This document shows positions 55,805 through 64,000 of a stretch of DNA of 64,000 nucleotides, piece by piece. The notes beneath the pieces are model-generated. The model saw only the letters and a program-made list of their open reading frames with translations. It made no database searches and was not told the DNA's origin. A program made the position numbers and the translations under genes. Numbering within the stretch: position 1 is the stretch's first letter; each line of letters starts with the position of its first letter. The stretch covers positions 186,001 through 250,000 of the forward strand of contig NZ_MDCB01000001.1 of the NCBI RefSeq assembly GCF_002939705.1. Reading direction: 5' to 3'. Source of the DNA: Xanthomonas albilineans (GTDB lineage: Bacteria > Pseudomonadota > Gammaproteobacteria > Xanthomonadales > Xanthomonadaceae).

Positions 55805-56452
55805 TCAACGTTGGAAGATGACGCGCGCCGGATTACCGGCCACGGTGACCTGCGGCGACACATCCTTGACCACCACACTGCCGGCGCCGATCACCGCGCC
55901 ATCGCCGATGGTGATCCCGGGGATCAGGGTGGAATGCGGGTGGATGACCACGTCGCTGCCGATGGTGACGCCGCCACCGACGAACACGAAGTTGCCGATC
56001 TGTACGTAGTCGCCGATGACCACGTCGTGGCCGATGATGGTGGTGGCGAGGATGGTGACGAACTCGCCGATGCGGCAGTCCGCGCCGATCGATACGCCGA
56101 CTTCGAACAGGCTGCCGCGCCCGATCGCGGTGGGCGAGGCCTCGCGCAGGCGTGGGCGCAGCACCATGAAGTCCGCGCCGCGCGCCAGCAGTGGCTGGCT
56201 GTAGCGGCGGCGTGCGGCCGGCTCGCCGAGCGCGCACACGAACAGGTCGCCGGGGACTGGCGCGTAGCTATCCGGCTCGCCGACGATCGGCCAGGGGCTG
56301 GTCGTCGCCAAGGTGCTGCGGCTATCGAGGAAGCCCTTGATGTCCCAGGCGTGTCCGTAGGCCGGGTCGTCATGGCGGGCCATCGCCGCGATGCCGCGGC
56401 CGAAGCCGCCGGCGCCGATGATCAGCACGTGTTGAGGAGGGCTGTCATTCAT
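55805..56452 (-). CDS. NeuD/PglD-like sugar acyltransferase
   Basis: 215 residues. The N-terminus is a Rossmann-like sugar-binding domain (HVLIIGAGGFGRGIAAMA); the C-terminus is a left-handed beta-helix of hexapeptide repeats (IGADCRIGEFVTILATTIIGHDVVIGDYVQIG, GNPARVIF at the end). Enzymes of this shape transfer acetyl or longer acyl groups to the 4-amino group of UDP- or dTDP-linked 4-amino-4,6-dideoxy sugars. It overlaps the SDR gene by 4 bp, so it probably uses the acyl chain made by the neighbouring ACP, synthase and reductases. The natural acyl group is inferred, not seen. Confidence 0.85.
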   Translation of the reverse strand: MNDSPPQHVLIIGAGGFGRGIAAMARHDDPAYGHAWDIKGFLDSRSTLATTSPWPIVGEPDSYAPVPGDLFVCALGEPAARRRYSQPLLARGADFMVLRPRLREASPTAIGRGSLFEVGVSIGADCRIGEFVTILATTIIGHDVVIGDYVQIGNFVFVGGGVTIGSDVVIHPHSTLIPGITIGDGAVIGAGSVVVKDVSPQVTVAGNPARVIFQR

Positions 56453-57228
56453 GCGAATTCCACGCCGCCGTCCATGCTGAAGGCCTGTCCGGTCACCTTG
56501 CTGCTGGCGTCGGAGAGGAAGTACAGGCATGCCAGGGCCACGTCGTTGGGGGCGCCGATGCCGAGCGGATAGCGCTTGCGGCTTTCCTCGAACCAGGCCT
56601 TGTCCTCGTTGATCAACGAGGTTTCGACCAGGCCAGGGCACAGTGCATTCGCACGGATCTTGCGTCGCGCCAGTTCCAGAGCCAACGGCCGCAACATGCC
56701 GATCAGCGCGGCCTTGGAACCGGCATAGGGACCGACGCCGACGGTGCCGGTGAGCGCGGCAATGGAGGAGAGGAAGACGATGGAACCACCGGGACGCAGC
56801 GACTGGCGCGCGAGCAGATGCCGGGTGAGCATCGTCGGCGCGATGTAGTTGATCGTTATCACCTCGTTGAGGAAGCTCTCGCTGACCAGTTTCATCGGTG
56901 ATAGGCCGCGGATGCCGGCGCTATGGACTACGCCGTCGAGCGGGCCGCTTTCGGTCGCCAGCCGTTGCACTGTGGCCGCATCGCTCAGGTCGCCGGCGAA
57001 TACGCGGTGGCCTTCACCGGGTAATGTGTCCATGACGGCTTGCAGCCGCGCTGCGTCGCGCCCAGCGATGAGCAGGCGCGCCCCGGCGCTGACACAGGCC
57101 CTGGCCACGGCTTCGCCGATGCCCTTGGATGCGCCAGTGACCAGCACGGTCTTGTCGTGTACGCCGTAGAGCTCGCGCAGCAGTCCGGATGTCGCATCAG
57201 CAACGGACATGGGGTTCTCCAGGGTCAT
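56449..57228 (-). CDS. Short-chain dehydrogenase/reductase (FabG-like), second of a pair
   Basis: 259 residues. The cofactor site is TGASKGIGEAVA (residues 31-42) and the catalytic Ser154/155, Tyr168 and Lys172 lie in FLSSIAAL and GPYAGSKAAL. Its overall form matches 3-oxoacyl-ACP reductases and 3-hydroxy-sugar dehydrogenases. The ATG at 57228 overlaps the preceding SDR stop by 4 bp; an in-frame ATG at 57210 is also possible. It is about 40% alike to the first SDR by eye but diverges in the substrate loop, so the two probably act on different substrates (acyl chain against sugar). Confidence 0.88.
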   Translation of the reverse strand: MTLENPMSVADATSGLLRELYGVHDKTVLVTGASKGIGEAVARACVSAGARLLIAGRDAARLQAVMDTLPGEGHRVFAGDLSDAATVQRLATESGPLDGVVHSAGIRGLSPMKLVSESFLNEVITINYIAPTMLTRHLLARQSLRPGGSIVFLSSIAALTGTVGVGPYAGSKAALIGMLRPLALELARRKIRANALCPGLVETSLINEDKAWFEESRKRYPLGIGAPNDVALACLYFLSDASSKVTGQAFSMDGGVEFA

Positions 57229-57986
57229 AGGCGGATCGGCAGGGAGATCCCGCCGTCGATGGTCAAGGTGCTGCGAGTAATCCAGCGGCTGGCGTCGGAC
57301 AGCAGGTAGACGGCGCCGTTGGCGATATCGTTCGGGTCGATCCGTCCCAACGGAGTCAGCCCAATCTTGTCGTCCATGTCCGCGGTGCTGCCCAACCTGC
57401 TCAGCATCGGCGTGTCCACGTAGCCTGGGGCGATGCAGTTGGCGCGAATGCGATGTCTGGCATGTTCCAGCGCCAACGAGCGCACCGCGGCTTCCAGCGC
57501 CGCCTTGGATGCGCCGTAACCGGCGCTGGCCTGTGGTGCCGCACGTGCGGTCAAGGCGGACACGTACACCAGCGCCGCCCCCTCGTGCAGGCGGCGCTTG
57601 GCCAGCAACTGCTGTGTCAGCAGGATCGGCGCCAGGTAGTTCACCGCCAGCATCTGCTGCAAATGCTTTTCGGCGGCCATCCGGAACGGCACCAGCGCGG
57701 CAATGCCGGCGCACGAGGCCAGGCCGTGGTAACGCTCGGCGGCTTCAAGCAGGCGGGTGCGGGTCGCCTCCTCGGTCAGGTCGCCGGCGACCGTGCGGTG
57801 TTCGCTGCCGTGCAGGATGGAAGCCACCGCCTGCAGCCGCGTCTCGTCGCGTCCATTCAACACCAGCGTGGCCCCCAGCCGTGAGCATAAGGTGGCGACG
57901 GCTGCGCCGATGCCGGAGGAGGCGCCGGTCACTAGGATGGTCTTGCCCTTGAGTGCAAAGGCGTCTGTGTTTGCGGCAGGGGCCAT
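57225..57986 (-). CDS. Short-chain dehydrogenase/reductase (FabG-like), first of a pair
   Basis: 253 residues. It has the TGASSGIGAAVA cofactor motif (residues 20-31) and the catalytic Ser143 (VYVSAL), Tyr157 and Lys161 (YGASKAAL), followed by ANCIAPGYVDTPM, typical of SDRs. The start at 57986 lies 2 bp after the KAS III stop. Next to ACP and KAS III the simplest role is reduction of a beta-ketoacyl-ACP to a 3-hydroxyacyl-ACP for sugar acylation. Confidence 0.88.
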   Translation of the reverse strand: MAPAANTDAFALKGKTILVTGASSGIGAAVATLCSRLGATLVLNGRDETRLQAVASILHGSEHRTVAGDLTEEATRTRLLEAAERYHGLASCAGIAALVPFRMAAEKHLQQMLAVNYLAPILLTQQLLAKRRLHEGAALVYVSALTARAAPQASAGYGASKAALEAAVRSLALEHARHRIRANCIAPGYVDTPMLSRLGSTADMDDKIGLTPLGRIDPNDIANGAVYLLSDASRWITRSTLTIDGGISLPIRL

Positions 57987-57988
57987 AC

Positions 57989-59029
57989 TCACGACTCGAT
58001 CAAATCGGGAAACACGGCGCCCTCGATGTCCACCAGGCAGGTGCCCCACGACAGGCCGATGCCGAAGCCGCACAGCAGCACGCGCTTGCGGCCGGACTCC
58101 AGTTGCTTGTTGATCCGTGCGGTCATGGTGACCGGGAGCGAGGCGCCACTGGTGTTGCCGAAGTCGTGCAGGGTGGAGGGAACCTTGTCCGCTGGCAGGC
58201 CCAGCTTCTTGCGGATGGTCTCGTTGATTATCCGGTTGGCCTGGTGGAACACGAAGTAGTCGATCTGGTCCTTGGGCACGCCGCTGTAGTCGAGCAGTTT
58301 CTGCACTGCTGGCGGCACCCGCTGGGTGGAGAAACTGAGCACCGCCACCCCGTCCAGTTGCAAGTCCACGCCGCGGTGCCAGTAGTCGTTTTCGTCGGCA
58401 CGGTAGGGCATCAGATGCTGTACCCCGATTGGCTCGCGATGCCCGCCCACCGGCAGGATGATCGCGCGGTGGCCGCTGCCATCGCTGTTGAGATCGAAGT
58501 ACATCGGCGGCGCATTGGCGCTGAATTCCAGCGCGGTCGCGGTGCCGGAATCGGAAAAGATCGGATCGTCGAAGGTGGCGCTGCGGTCGCCGACCAGCAG
58601 CAGCCCTTTCTTGACCCCGCCGGAGGCGATCATTGCGCCAAGGAGATTGATCCCGAACGGATACGCCGAGCAGCCCAGGTTGACGTCGAAGGCGACGGTC
58701 GTGTGCGGCAAGCCGAGTCGGTCTTGCAGAATGATTGCGGTCGCCGGGACCGGATAGTCCGGCGATTGGGTGACCACGATCAGCGCATCGATGTCCTCGC
58801 GTTGCCACTGCAGTTGTTCCAGCAGCACCTGTGTTGCATCGAAAGCCAAATCGGAAAAGCACTGCCAATCCGCGGCCATGCGCCGGGTTTCGATGCCGAT
58901 GTTGCGCACTAGCCGCTCGCGCTCGGAACGGATCTGCGGCCGGCAATCGGTCAGATTGGAGACGACCCGCTTCGGGACACAGGTCGCCATGCCGGCAAAA
59001 CGCACGTTGTGCAGCGTGGACGTGGGCAT
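57989..59029 (-). CDS. 3-oxoacyl-ACP synthase III (KAS III/FabH-like)
   Basis: 346 residues of thiolase fold. The catalytic triad is Cys120 (VNLGCSAYPFG), His262 (YFVFHQANRI) and Asn292 (FGNTSGASLPV). KAS III condenses an acyl-CoA with malonyl-ACP. In flagellin-glycan islands it is thought to make the beta-ketobutyryl unit later reduced to 3-hydroxybutyryl. It starts 3 bp after the dedicated ACP gene. It is a second KAS III specialised for the glycan rather than housekeeping FabH, judged by its neighbours. Confidence 0.93.
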   Translation of the reverse strand: MPTSTLHNVRFAGMATCVPKRVVSNLTDCRPQIRSERERLVRNIGIETRRMAADWQCFSDLAFDATQVLLEQLQWQREDIDALIVVTQSPDYPVPATAIILQDRLGLPHTTVAFDVNLGCSAYPFGINLLGAMIASGGVKKGLLLVGDRSATFDDPIFSDSGTATALEFSANAPPMYFDLNSDGSGHRAIILPVGGHREPIGVQHLMPYRADENDYWHRGVDLQLDGVAVLSFSTQRVPPAVQKLLDYSGVPKDQIDYFVFHQANRIINETIRKKLGLPADKVPSTLHDFGNTSGASLPVTMTARINKQLESGRKRVLLCGFGIGLSWGTCLVDIEGAVFPDLIES

Positions 59030-59032
59030 GGA

Positions 59033-59257
59033 CTATGCCTCGGCCAGCTGATAGAGATCGCCCACGGTGATGGCCGCAGTCAGGTGCTCGCCGGTGATGG
59101 TCTTGCCGTATTCCATATCGAACATCACGATGACCCCCAACGCCGCCAGCGAATCCCATTCGGGCAACGCCCGCAACACGGTTTCCAGGTTCACTTCGAC
59201 CGGAGTCTGAAAATCCGTCGCAGACAGGAAGTTTTCGATAAATGCGGCTTGGCTCAT
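59033..59257 (-). CDS. Dedicated acyl carrier protein
   Basis: 74 residues, an acidic helical carrier. Ser36 in PEWDSLAALGV is the phosphopantetheine site (DSL motif). It overlaps the aminotransferase stop by 4 bp and precedes KAS III by 3 bp, so it is the acyl carrier of this island. A start upstream of 59257 would lengthen it but would run into the aminotransferase. Confidence 0.9.
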   Translation of the reverse strand: MSQAAFIENFLSATDFQTPVEVNLETVLRALPEWDSLAALGVIVMFDMEYGKTITGEHLTAAITVGDLYQLAEA

Positions 59258-60423
59258 GCTGTTTCCATGGAATTTGCGAAAGAGGAAGGGGTGTAACTGG
59301 ACGTTGAAGCGGGTGCGATGTCGCCCGCCGCGGCGATCAGGTCGGCGATTGCGTCGACCTGTTCCGGAGTCAGACCGGGATAGATCGGCAGGCACAGGAC
59401 CCGCTCGGACATCTGCCGGGCAACCGGCAGCCCTGCGGGGGCCGCCGAGGGCAGGCCGCGGTACATGGGAAAATCGCTGATCAGCGGGTAGAAATAACGC
59501 CGGACCACAATGCCGTGGCTGCGCATCAAGCGATGCAGGGCGTCGCGGTTCAATGGAAACGCCTCTTCGATGAGAATCGGGAACGAGGCGTAATTGGCCA
59601 GCCCTGGCGCACGTGGCGGCAGGCAGCGGACTCCAGGCACTTGCTCCAAGCGTCGCCGGTAATGCGTATCGATCGCGCCGCGCTGCGCCAGTGCGGCATC
59701 GATATGTTGCAGTTGCAGCAGGCCGAACGCGGCGTTGATCTCGCTCATCTTGCCGTTGATGCCGGTAGCGACCACGGTGGTTTCATCGACGAAACCGAAG
59801 TTCTTCAGCCGGCTGATGCGTTGGTACGTTTTCGCGTCCGGGCACACGATGGCGCCACCTTCGAAGGTGTTGAACACCTTGGTGGCATGGAAGCTGAGCA
59901 CGCTCAGGTCGCCGTGACGCAGCAGCGAGCCTCCCGCGTCCTTGACCCCGAACGCATGCGCGGCGTCGTAGATGACCTTGAGGTTGTAGGTGTCGGCGAT
60001 GCGCTCGATTGCTGCCGTGTCGCAGGGCGTGCCGTAGCAATGCACCGGCATGATTGCGGTGGTGTGCGGGGTGATCGCCGCCTCGATCTTGAGCGGATCC
60101 AGGTTCATCGTCAGTGGGTCGATGTCGACGAACACCGGCTTGATCCCTTTCCACAACAGGGCATGTGTAGTGGCGACGAACGAGTAGGGCGTGGTGATGA
60201 CCTCGCCGGTGATGCGTAGCGCCTGCAGTGCGGTGAGCAAGGCCAGTGTGCCGTTGGTCAGTAGCGCCAGATGGCTGACGCCCAGGTAATCCGCCAGCGC
60301 TTTTTCCAGTGCCTGGTGCATGTCGCCACCGTTGGTCAGGATGCGACTGCGCCAGATCTTTTCCAGATACGGTACGAACTCCTCCAGGGGCGGCAGCAGC
60401 GGACTGGTGACGGGAATGGGCAT
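59254..60423 (-). CDS. vioA: DegT/DnrJ/EryC1-type sugar aminotransferase (VioA-like)
   Basis: 389 residues. PLP-dependent aminotransferase for nucleotide sugars: PLP lysine at Lys182 (SFHATKVFNTFEGG) and the cofactor aspartate in VIYDAAHAFG. The ATG at 60423 (MPIPVTSPLLPP) gives the normal length; upstream codons are out of the family. Members nearest this type convert dTDP-4-keto-6-deoxyglucose to dTDP-4-amino-4,6-dideoxyglucose (viosamine), and in Xanthomonas flagellar islands a vioA gene lies just here, next to rpoN2. The exact sugar could be a related 4-amino sugar. It is the first gene of the island, 71 bp after a sigma-54 promoter, and overlaps the ACP gene by 4 bp. Confidence 0.85.
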   Translation of the reverse strand: MPIPVTSPLLPPLEEFVPYLEKIWRSRILTNGGDMHQALEKALADYLGVSHLALLTNGTLALLTALQALRITGEVITTPYSFVATTHALLWKGIKPVFVDIDPLTMNLDPLKIEAAITPHTTAIMPVHCYGTPCDTAAIERIADTYNLKVIYDAAHAFGVKDAGGSLLRHGDLSVLSFHATKVFNTFEGGAIVCPDAKTYQRISRLKNFGFVDETTVVATGINGKMSEINAAFGLLQLQHIDAALAQRGAIDTHYRRRLEQVPGVRCLPPRAPGLANYASFPILIEEAFPLNRDALHRLMRSHGIVVRRYFYPLISDFPMYRGLPSAAPAGLPVARQMSERVLCLPIYPGLTPEQVDAIADLIAAAGDIAPASTSSYTPSSFANSMETA

Positions 60424-60493
60424 GGTGGCCTGCCTGGCGACGGGTGGAGAATCCAAGGGCGCGGATGTATGCGACCGGTTCACTGCGAGGTGA

Positions 60494-60509
60494 AGCAAGC
60501 CATATGCCA
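60494..60509 (-). promoter_or_regulatory. Predicted sigma-54 promoter of the glycan island
   Basis: Minus strand: TGGCAT and TTGCT with exactly 10 bp between GG and GC, very close to consensus. It is 71 bp upstream of the vioA-like start codon and within the 289-bp gap after fleQ. Confidence 0.75.
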
Positions 60510-60712
60510 TTGATGCCTGTCCACTCTCTCCAGAACACACTGACACATGCGACAGGCATGCAGACCATGCCGCAGCTGGCCAGCGTCTGCTTGCGTAGAC
60601 AATCCCTCTGGTGACAGCGTCTGGATGCCACGACGGCAAGTATTCCCAGGGGCGTGACGTGCCGATGCCGTCCCCACGGCGGCGTGTATCGGTGGCCGTC
60701 CCCTTGGTGGTA

Positions 60713-62200
60713 TCAGCTGGCCAGTTCGGCCTGATCGCGGTCGATGCCGTATTTGCGCAGTTTTTCGACCAGTGTGGTGCGGCGAAGACCCAGCAACTGC
60801 GCTGCGTGCGCGACCACACCCTGGGTGCGCTCCAGCGCCTCGTTGATGAGCGCCAACTCGATGTTGGCCATGTGTCCGCGTAGATCCAGCCCGCTTTCCG
60901 GCAGCGTTGCAGCCACCTGCGTAGCCTGTGAGTACTCGCCATGCAGCTTGCCGCCGGTACGCAGGTCGACCACGTTGGGTAGCCGCCGTGGTTCCGTTGT
61001 CGTGATCGGCGACGGTGGCGCAGAGACGTCGATTGAGGAGGCGAAATCGCCGCGGTAACGCGCCGGCAAGTCCTGCACCCGCACCAGACTGCCCGGATGC
61101 AAGACCGCCAAGCGTTCGACCAGATTGGTCAATTCACGCACGTTGCCCGGCCACTCGTAGTTGCACAATGCTTGCAGCGCCTCTTCGGAAAAGCGTACCT
61201 CGCCGCGTCCAGTGCGTGCCAGTTGCGCGGCGATGGTGTGGACCAGCGCGGGCAGATCGTCGTTGCGTTCGCGCAGCGCCGGCATCTCGATCGGGAACAC
61301 GTTGAGGCGGTAGAAAAGGTCTTCCCGGAATTGGTTGTCGGCGATGCGTTCTTCCAAGTTGCGGTGGGTCGCTGCGATCACCCGTACATTGCAGCGGATG
61401 GTGACGTTGCCGCCGACGCGCTCGAAGCTACGCTCCTGCAGTACGCGCAGCAGTTTGACCTGCATCGGCAGACTCATGTCGCCGATTTCGTCCAACAACA
61501 GCGTGCCGCCTTCTGCCATCTCGAAGCGACCCTTGCGCGCGCTCAGAGCGCCTGTGAAGGATCCTTTTTCGTGGCCGAACAGTTCGCTTTCCAATAGGTC
61601 TGGCGGGATCGCGCCGCAGTTGATCGCGACGAATGGGCCGTCGCAGCGCGGCGATTTCTGGTGGATTGCGCGGGCCACGACTTCCTTGCCGGTGCCGGAT
61701 TCGCCGAGCACTAGGACCGTGGTGTCGAAGGCAGCCACTTGGTCGATCAGCCGCCGCAAAAGGGTGACCGCCTCGCTATTGCCGGTTGGCCCGTTGTCTT
61801 GTGCGGCGCCGGCCTGGTGCTCGGCATCCAAGCGTTTGAGGCTGGCGCGGCGCAATAGTGTCTCCAGTTGCGCATGGCGCAGCGGTGCTTCCAGTTGCCA
61901 CACATTCGCCTCGTGCAGACCATGCCGTTGTGCGAACGCCTGGGCGTCGTCCTTGAGTAATAGCACTGGGGGTGGCAACGGACTGCGTGCGACCCAGCCG
62001 AAAAATGCATCGGCCTGCACTTGGTCCTCTAGCCCGCCGACCAGGATCGCCATCCACTCGGTCTGGCGGTGGCGACCAGGCTGGACGTCGGCGACATCGG
62101 TGACCCAGCGTGGGTTGAGATCCATGAATTCGAGCAGGCTGACAGTACGCTCGGCGCGTAAGGCGTCGTCATCGATCACCAGGATCCGCGATTCGCTCAT
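60713..62200 (-). CDS. fleQ: Flagellar master activator FleQ (sigma-54-dependent)
   Basis: 495 residues. An N-terminal FleQ-type receiver-like domain (residues 1-125) is followed by the AAA+ domain with Walker A GESGTGKE (166-173), the sigma-54 contact loop as GSFTGA (213-218, [15 protein letters not shown]), Walker B LLLDEIG (234-240) and [14 protein letters not shown]-terminal Fis-type helix-turn-helix ([20 protein letters not shown]) closes it. It activates sigma-54 flagellar promoters and in other polar flagellates responds to c-di-GMP and FlhG/FleN. The true start is at 62200, overlapping the receiver gene by 4 bp; the longer frame is a shadow. Confidence 0.95.
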   Translation of the reverse strand: MSESRILVIDDDALRAERTVSLLEFMDLNPRWVTDVADVQPGRHRQTEWMAILVGGLEDQVQADAFFGWVARSPLPPPVLLLKDDAQAFAQRHGLHEANVWQLEAPLRHAQLETLLRRASLKRLDAEHQAGAAQDNGPTGNSEAVTLLRRLIDQVAAFDTTVLVLGESGTGKEVVARAIHQKSPRCDGPFVAINCGAIPPDLLESELFGHEKGSFTGALSARKGRFEMAEGGTLLLDEIGDMSLPMQVKLLRVLQERSFERVGGNVTIRCNVRVIAATHRNLEERIADNQFREDLFYRLNVFPIEMPALRERNDDLPALVHTIAAQLARTGRGEVRFSEEALQALCNYEWPGNVRELTNLVERLAVLHPGSLVRVQDLPARYRGDFASSIDVSAPPSPITTTEPRRLPNVVDLRTGGKLHGEYSQATQVAATLPESGLDLRGHMANIELALINEALERTQGVVAHAAQLLGLRRTTLVEKLRKYGIDRDQAELAS

Positions 62201-62580
62201 GTCGGTACTCCTTCGGTACGTAGCCCCTCCAGGATCGGCATCACTTCCTGGATATAGGACAGCTTGCTGACGAAGTTGTCGGCCCCGGCACGCATGGCGT
62301 GCTCGCGGTGTTCGGCATCGTCGAAATGGCTGGCAATCACAATATAGGGTGCCTGGTCCTGTGTCTTGATCAGGCGGGTGGCCTGCAGTCCACCCATTTC
62401 CGGCATCGCCAGATCCATCAGCACCACTTGCGGGCGTAGCGACTCGGAACGTTCGATGGCTTCCAGGCCATTGGCGGCGCTGCCGATCACGTCCATCCAT
62501 TCGAGCTTGCGGAAGTGGCGCATCGCGGCGTTGATGAAGCCCTCGTGGTCGTCGACCAGAAGTACGGACAATTTGTTCAT
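62197..62580 (-). CDS. Single-domain response regulator between rpoN and fleQ
   Basis: A 127-residue receiver only. It has the acidic pair at Asp10/Asp11 ([14 protein letters not shown]), Asp56 ([11 protein letters not shown]), a Ser at the switch ([12 protein letters not shown]) and Lys106 ([11 protein letters not shown]). There is no output domain. It lies 14 bp after rpoN and overlaps fleQ by 4 bp. It may regulate FleQ or RpoN by protein contact, or pass a phosphate signal; neither is visible in sequence. It differs from both CheY proteins in this window. Confidence 0.9.
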   Translation of the reverse strand: MNKLSVLLVDDHEGFINAAMRHFRKLEWMDVIGSAANGLEAIERSESLRPQVVLMDLAMPEMGGLQATRLIKTQDQAPYIVIASHFDDAEHREHAMRAGADNFVSKLSYIQEVMPILEGLRTEGVPT

Positions 62581-62594
62581 GTGCGGTAGTTCCC

Positions 62595-63995
62595 TTAGCC
62601 TGTGCGGGCCAATAGCGGCTTGCTGCCGCGGCGGCGCTCGCGTGCCGGAGCGATATCCAATTGTTCACGATACTTGGCCACGGTACGCCTGGCCACGTTT
62701 ACCCCCTGACGCGACAGTAGCGCAGCGATCGCCTCGTCGGCTAGCGGTCGGCTGCTTGGCTCGGATTCGATCAGCCGTCGCACCATCGCGCGCACCGCCT
62801 GACCGGACACCGCCGCGCCTTCCAGGCGCACGGCGAAGAAGTGCTTCAGCTCGAAGGTGCCGCGCGGCGTTTGTAGATATTTTCCGGTGGTGATCCGCGA
62901 GACGGTGGACTCGTGCATGCCGATCGCATCGGCCACTTCTTTCAGGGTCAGTGGCGCCATGGCCTCTTCGCCCTTGTTCAGAAATGCGGCTTGACGTTCG
63001 ACGATGCTACGCGTGGTGCGAAGCAGGGTCTCGTAGCGCATCGACAGGCCGCGGGTCAGCCAGCGGGCCTCTTGCAGCATTTCGCGCAGCGGCTGCGCCG
63101 CCTCGCCGGCCTCGGCCAGGGCGCGCTCGTGCATGGGATTGATATTGACACGATGGGTGGTTGCCGGGTTCAGTGCCACACGCCAGCTGCCGTCGGCTTG
63201 CCAGGCGACCACGTCTGGGATCACATGGCCAAGATCCTGCGGTTGCAGGCTGTCACCGGGGCGCGGTTGCAGCGACAGGATGAGCCGGACCGCCGCGCGG
63301 ACATCTTCGGCTTCAGCGTCGAGCTTGCGTGCCAGCAGTGCGTAGTCGTGGCTGGCCAGCAGGTGCAGGTCGCCATCGAGGATGCGCGCGGCCAAATGGC
63401 GGCCGGGGACTGGACCCGGCAGATCGTGCAGTTGTACGTGCAAGCACTCGCGCAAATCGCAGGCGGCCAGTCCGGCGGGATCGCCGTGCAGCAGGCGCTG
63501 GCGCGCCGTTTCCACCTGCGCGGCGGACAGATCCAGGCGCGCGCATGCGAGTAGGGTCAGCGTGTCCAGCGCGTCGTCGAGGTAACCGGCATCGTCGCAG
63601 TGCTCCAGCCAGAACGCGGCTGCTTCAATCTCGCGCGGGGGCAATTCCAGCGCCAGCCGTTGCAGTACGCGCAGGTGCGGGTCGCTGGACTCGCCAGCAG
63701 CGATGTGTTGCAGGCGGTCGTCTTCGCCTTCGTTCCAGCCCGTGGCCGGGACATCCCACATCGAGGATTCCGGTAATTCGTCGAATGCCGCAGTTTGCAG
63801 GATCGCTTCGACCCCGGTCTCTGCTTCGGTCTCCGCTTCGGGTTCTTCCAGTTCCAGCAGCGGATTGTTTTCCAGCGCGCGTCGGATCTCCATTTCCAAT
63901 TGCAAACCATCGAGCTGCAGCAGTCGGATCGACTGCAAGAGTTGCGGTGTCAGATGCAGTTGTTGGCCCAATTGGGCGGAAACGGTCGGCTTCAT
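62595..63995 (-). CDS. rpoN: RNA polymerase sigma-54 factor (RpoN2-type)
   Basis: 466 residues. Region I is glutamine-rich ([27 protein letters not shown]); the acidic region II is short. The core-binding and DNA-binding parts follow, including a helix-turn-helix ([23 protein letters not shown]) and the C-terminal RpoN box [10 protein letters not shown]. It directs the GG-N10-GC promoters listed here, with FleQ as activator. It is shorter than the usual 480-500 residue RpoN. Such a second copy beside fleQ is typical of xanthomonads, where it is called rpoN2. Confidence 0.96.
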   Translation of the reverse strand: MKPTVSAQLGQQLHLTPQLLQSIRLLQLDGLQLEMEIRRALENNPLLELEEPEAETEAETGVEAILQTAAFDELPESSMWDVPATGWNEGEDDRLQHIAAGESSDPHLRVLQRLALELPPREIEAAAFWLEHCDDAGYLDDALDTLTLLACARLDLSAAQVETARQRLLHGDPAGLAACDLRECLHVQLHDLPGPVPGRHLAARILDGDLHLLASHDYALLARKLDAEAEDVRAAVRLILSLQPRPGDSLQPQDLGHVIPDVVAWQADGSWRVALNPATTHRVNINPMHERALAEAGEAAQPLREMLQEARWLTRGLSMRYETLLRTTRSIVERQAAFLNKGEEAMAPLTLKEVADAIGMHESTVSRITTGKYLQTPRGTFELKHFFAVRLEGAAVSGQAVRAMVRRLIESEPSSRPLADEAIAALLSRQGVNVARRTVAKYREQLDIAPARERRRGSKPLLARTG

Positions 63996-64000
63996 GCGAA

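Noticed and set aside
57714-59159. Single long frame joining ACP/KAS III region to the first SDR
   Set aside because: The 644-codon frame only becomes an SDR after 57986. Upstream it is an arginine-rich shadow of the KAS III gene, so it is not a fusion protein.
62201-62668. N-terminal extension of FleQ up to 62668
   Set aside because: The extra residues are low-complexity and overlap the receiver gene in another frame. The 4-bp overlap start at 62200 gives a normal FleQ.
1-64000. rRNA, tRNA, riboswitch, IS element or prophage
   Set aside because: No transposase, integrase or phage structural gene and no cloverleaf or rRNA-like sequence was noticed. A tRNAscan or Rfam search would be needed to exclude small RNAs.

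Overview
The window is a high-GC gammaproteobacterial chromosome segment carrying most of a polar-flagellum and chemotaxis supercluster. Gene content and order (rpoN2, a lone receiver, fleQ, a flagellin-glycosylation island, fliEFGHIJK, fliLMNOPQR, flhBAFG, fliA, cheYZA, motCD, parC/parP, then a second che operon with a chemoreceptor array and cheR-cheD-cheB) point to Xanthomonas or a close relative in the Xanthomonadaceae. This is an inference from gene order and protein character, not a database match. Every gene I can support lies on the minus strand, so transcription runs from high to low coordinates.

Layout in the direction of transcription. (1) 64.0-60.7 kb: sigma-54 (RpoN), a single-domain response regulator and the activator FleQ. 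(2) 60.4-49.0 kb: a sugar-modification island of ten genes: a DegT-type sugar aminotransferase (VioA-like), acyl carrier protein, ketoacyl-ACP synthase III, two SDR reductases, a NeuD/PglD-like acyltransferase, a Rieske oxygenase, a second hexapeptide protein, an FkbM methyltransferase and a three-module glycosyltransferase. It looks able to make, acylate, oxidise, methylate and attach an unusual 4-amino-4,6-dideoxy sugar to flagellin. (3) 48.7-34.1 kb: basal body, C ring, export ATPase, hook-length control and export gate. (4) 33.9-24.1 kb: FlhF/FlhG (number and placement), FliA, a first chemotaxis system (CheY, CheZ, CheA), a second stator pair MotC/MotD and the polar array-positioning pair ParC/ParP. 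(5) 24.0-0.3 kb: a second chemotaxis system (STAS protein, CheY, CheA), five intact chemoreceptor genes, one chemoreceptor pseudogene, a possible chemoreceptor relict, an outer-membrane-like protein, a PilZ/YcgR brake, CheW, a small exported protein and CheR-CheD-CheB. The left edge cuts a PAS-domain gene.

Promoters read by eye fit the flagellar hierarchy. Five sites have the sigma-54 GG-N10-GC core, upstream of the aminotransferase, the glycosyltransferase, fliE, fliL and flhB. Sites fitting the sigma-28 (FliA) pattern with an 11-bp spacer lie upstream of the STAS-cheY-cheA operon, motC, the PilZ gene, cheW, the small exported protein and cheR. A weaker one precedes one receptor. So RpoN/FleQ would drive structure and glycan genes, and FliA would drive the behavioural genes. 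Many adjacent genes overlap by 4 bp (ATGA) or 1 bp, which suggests translational coupling. I see no rRNA, tRNA, CRISPR array, insertion sequence or phage gene.
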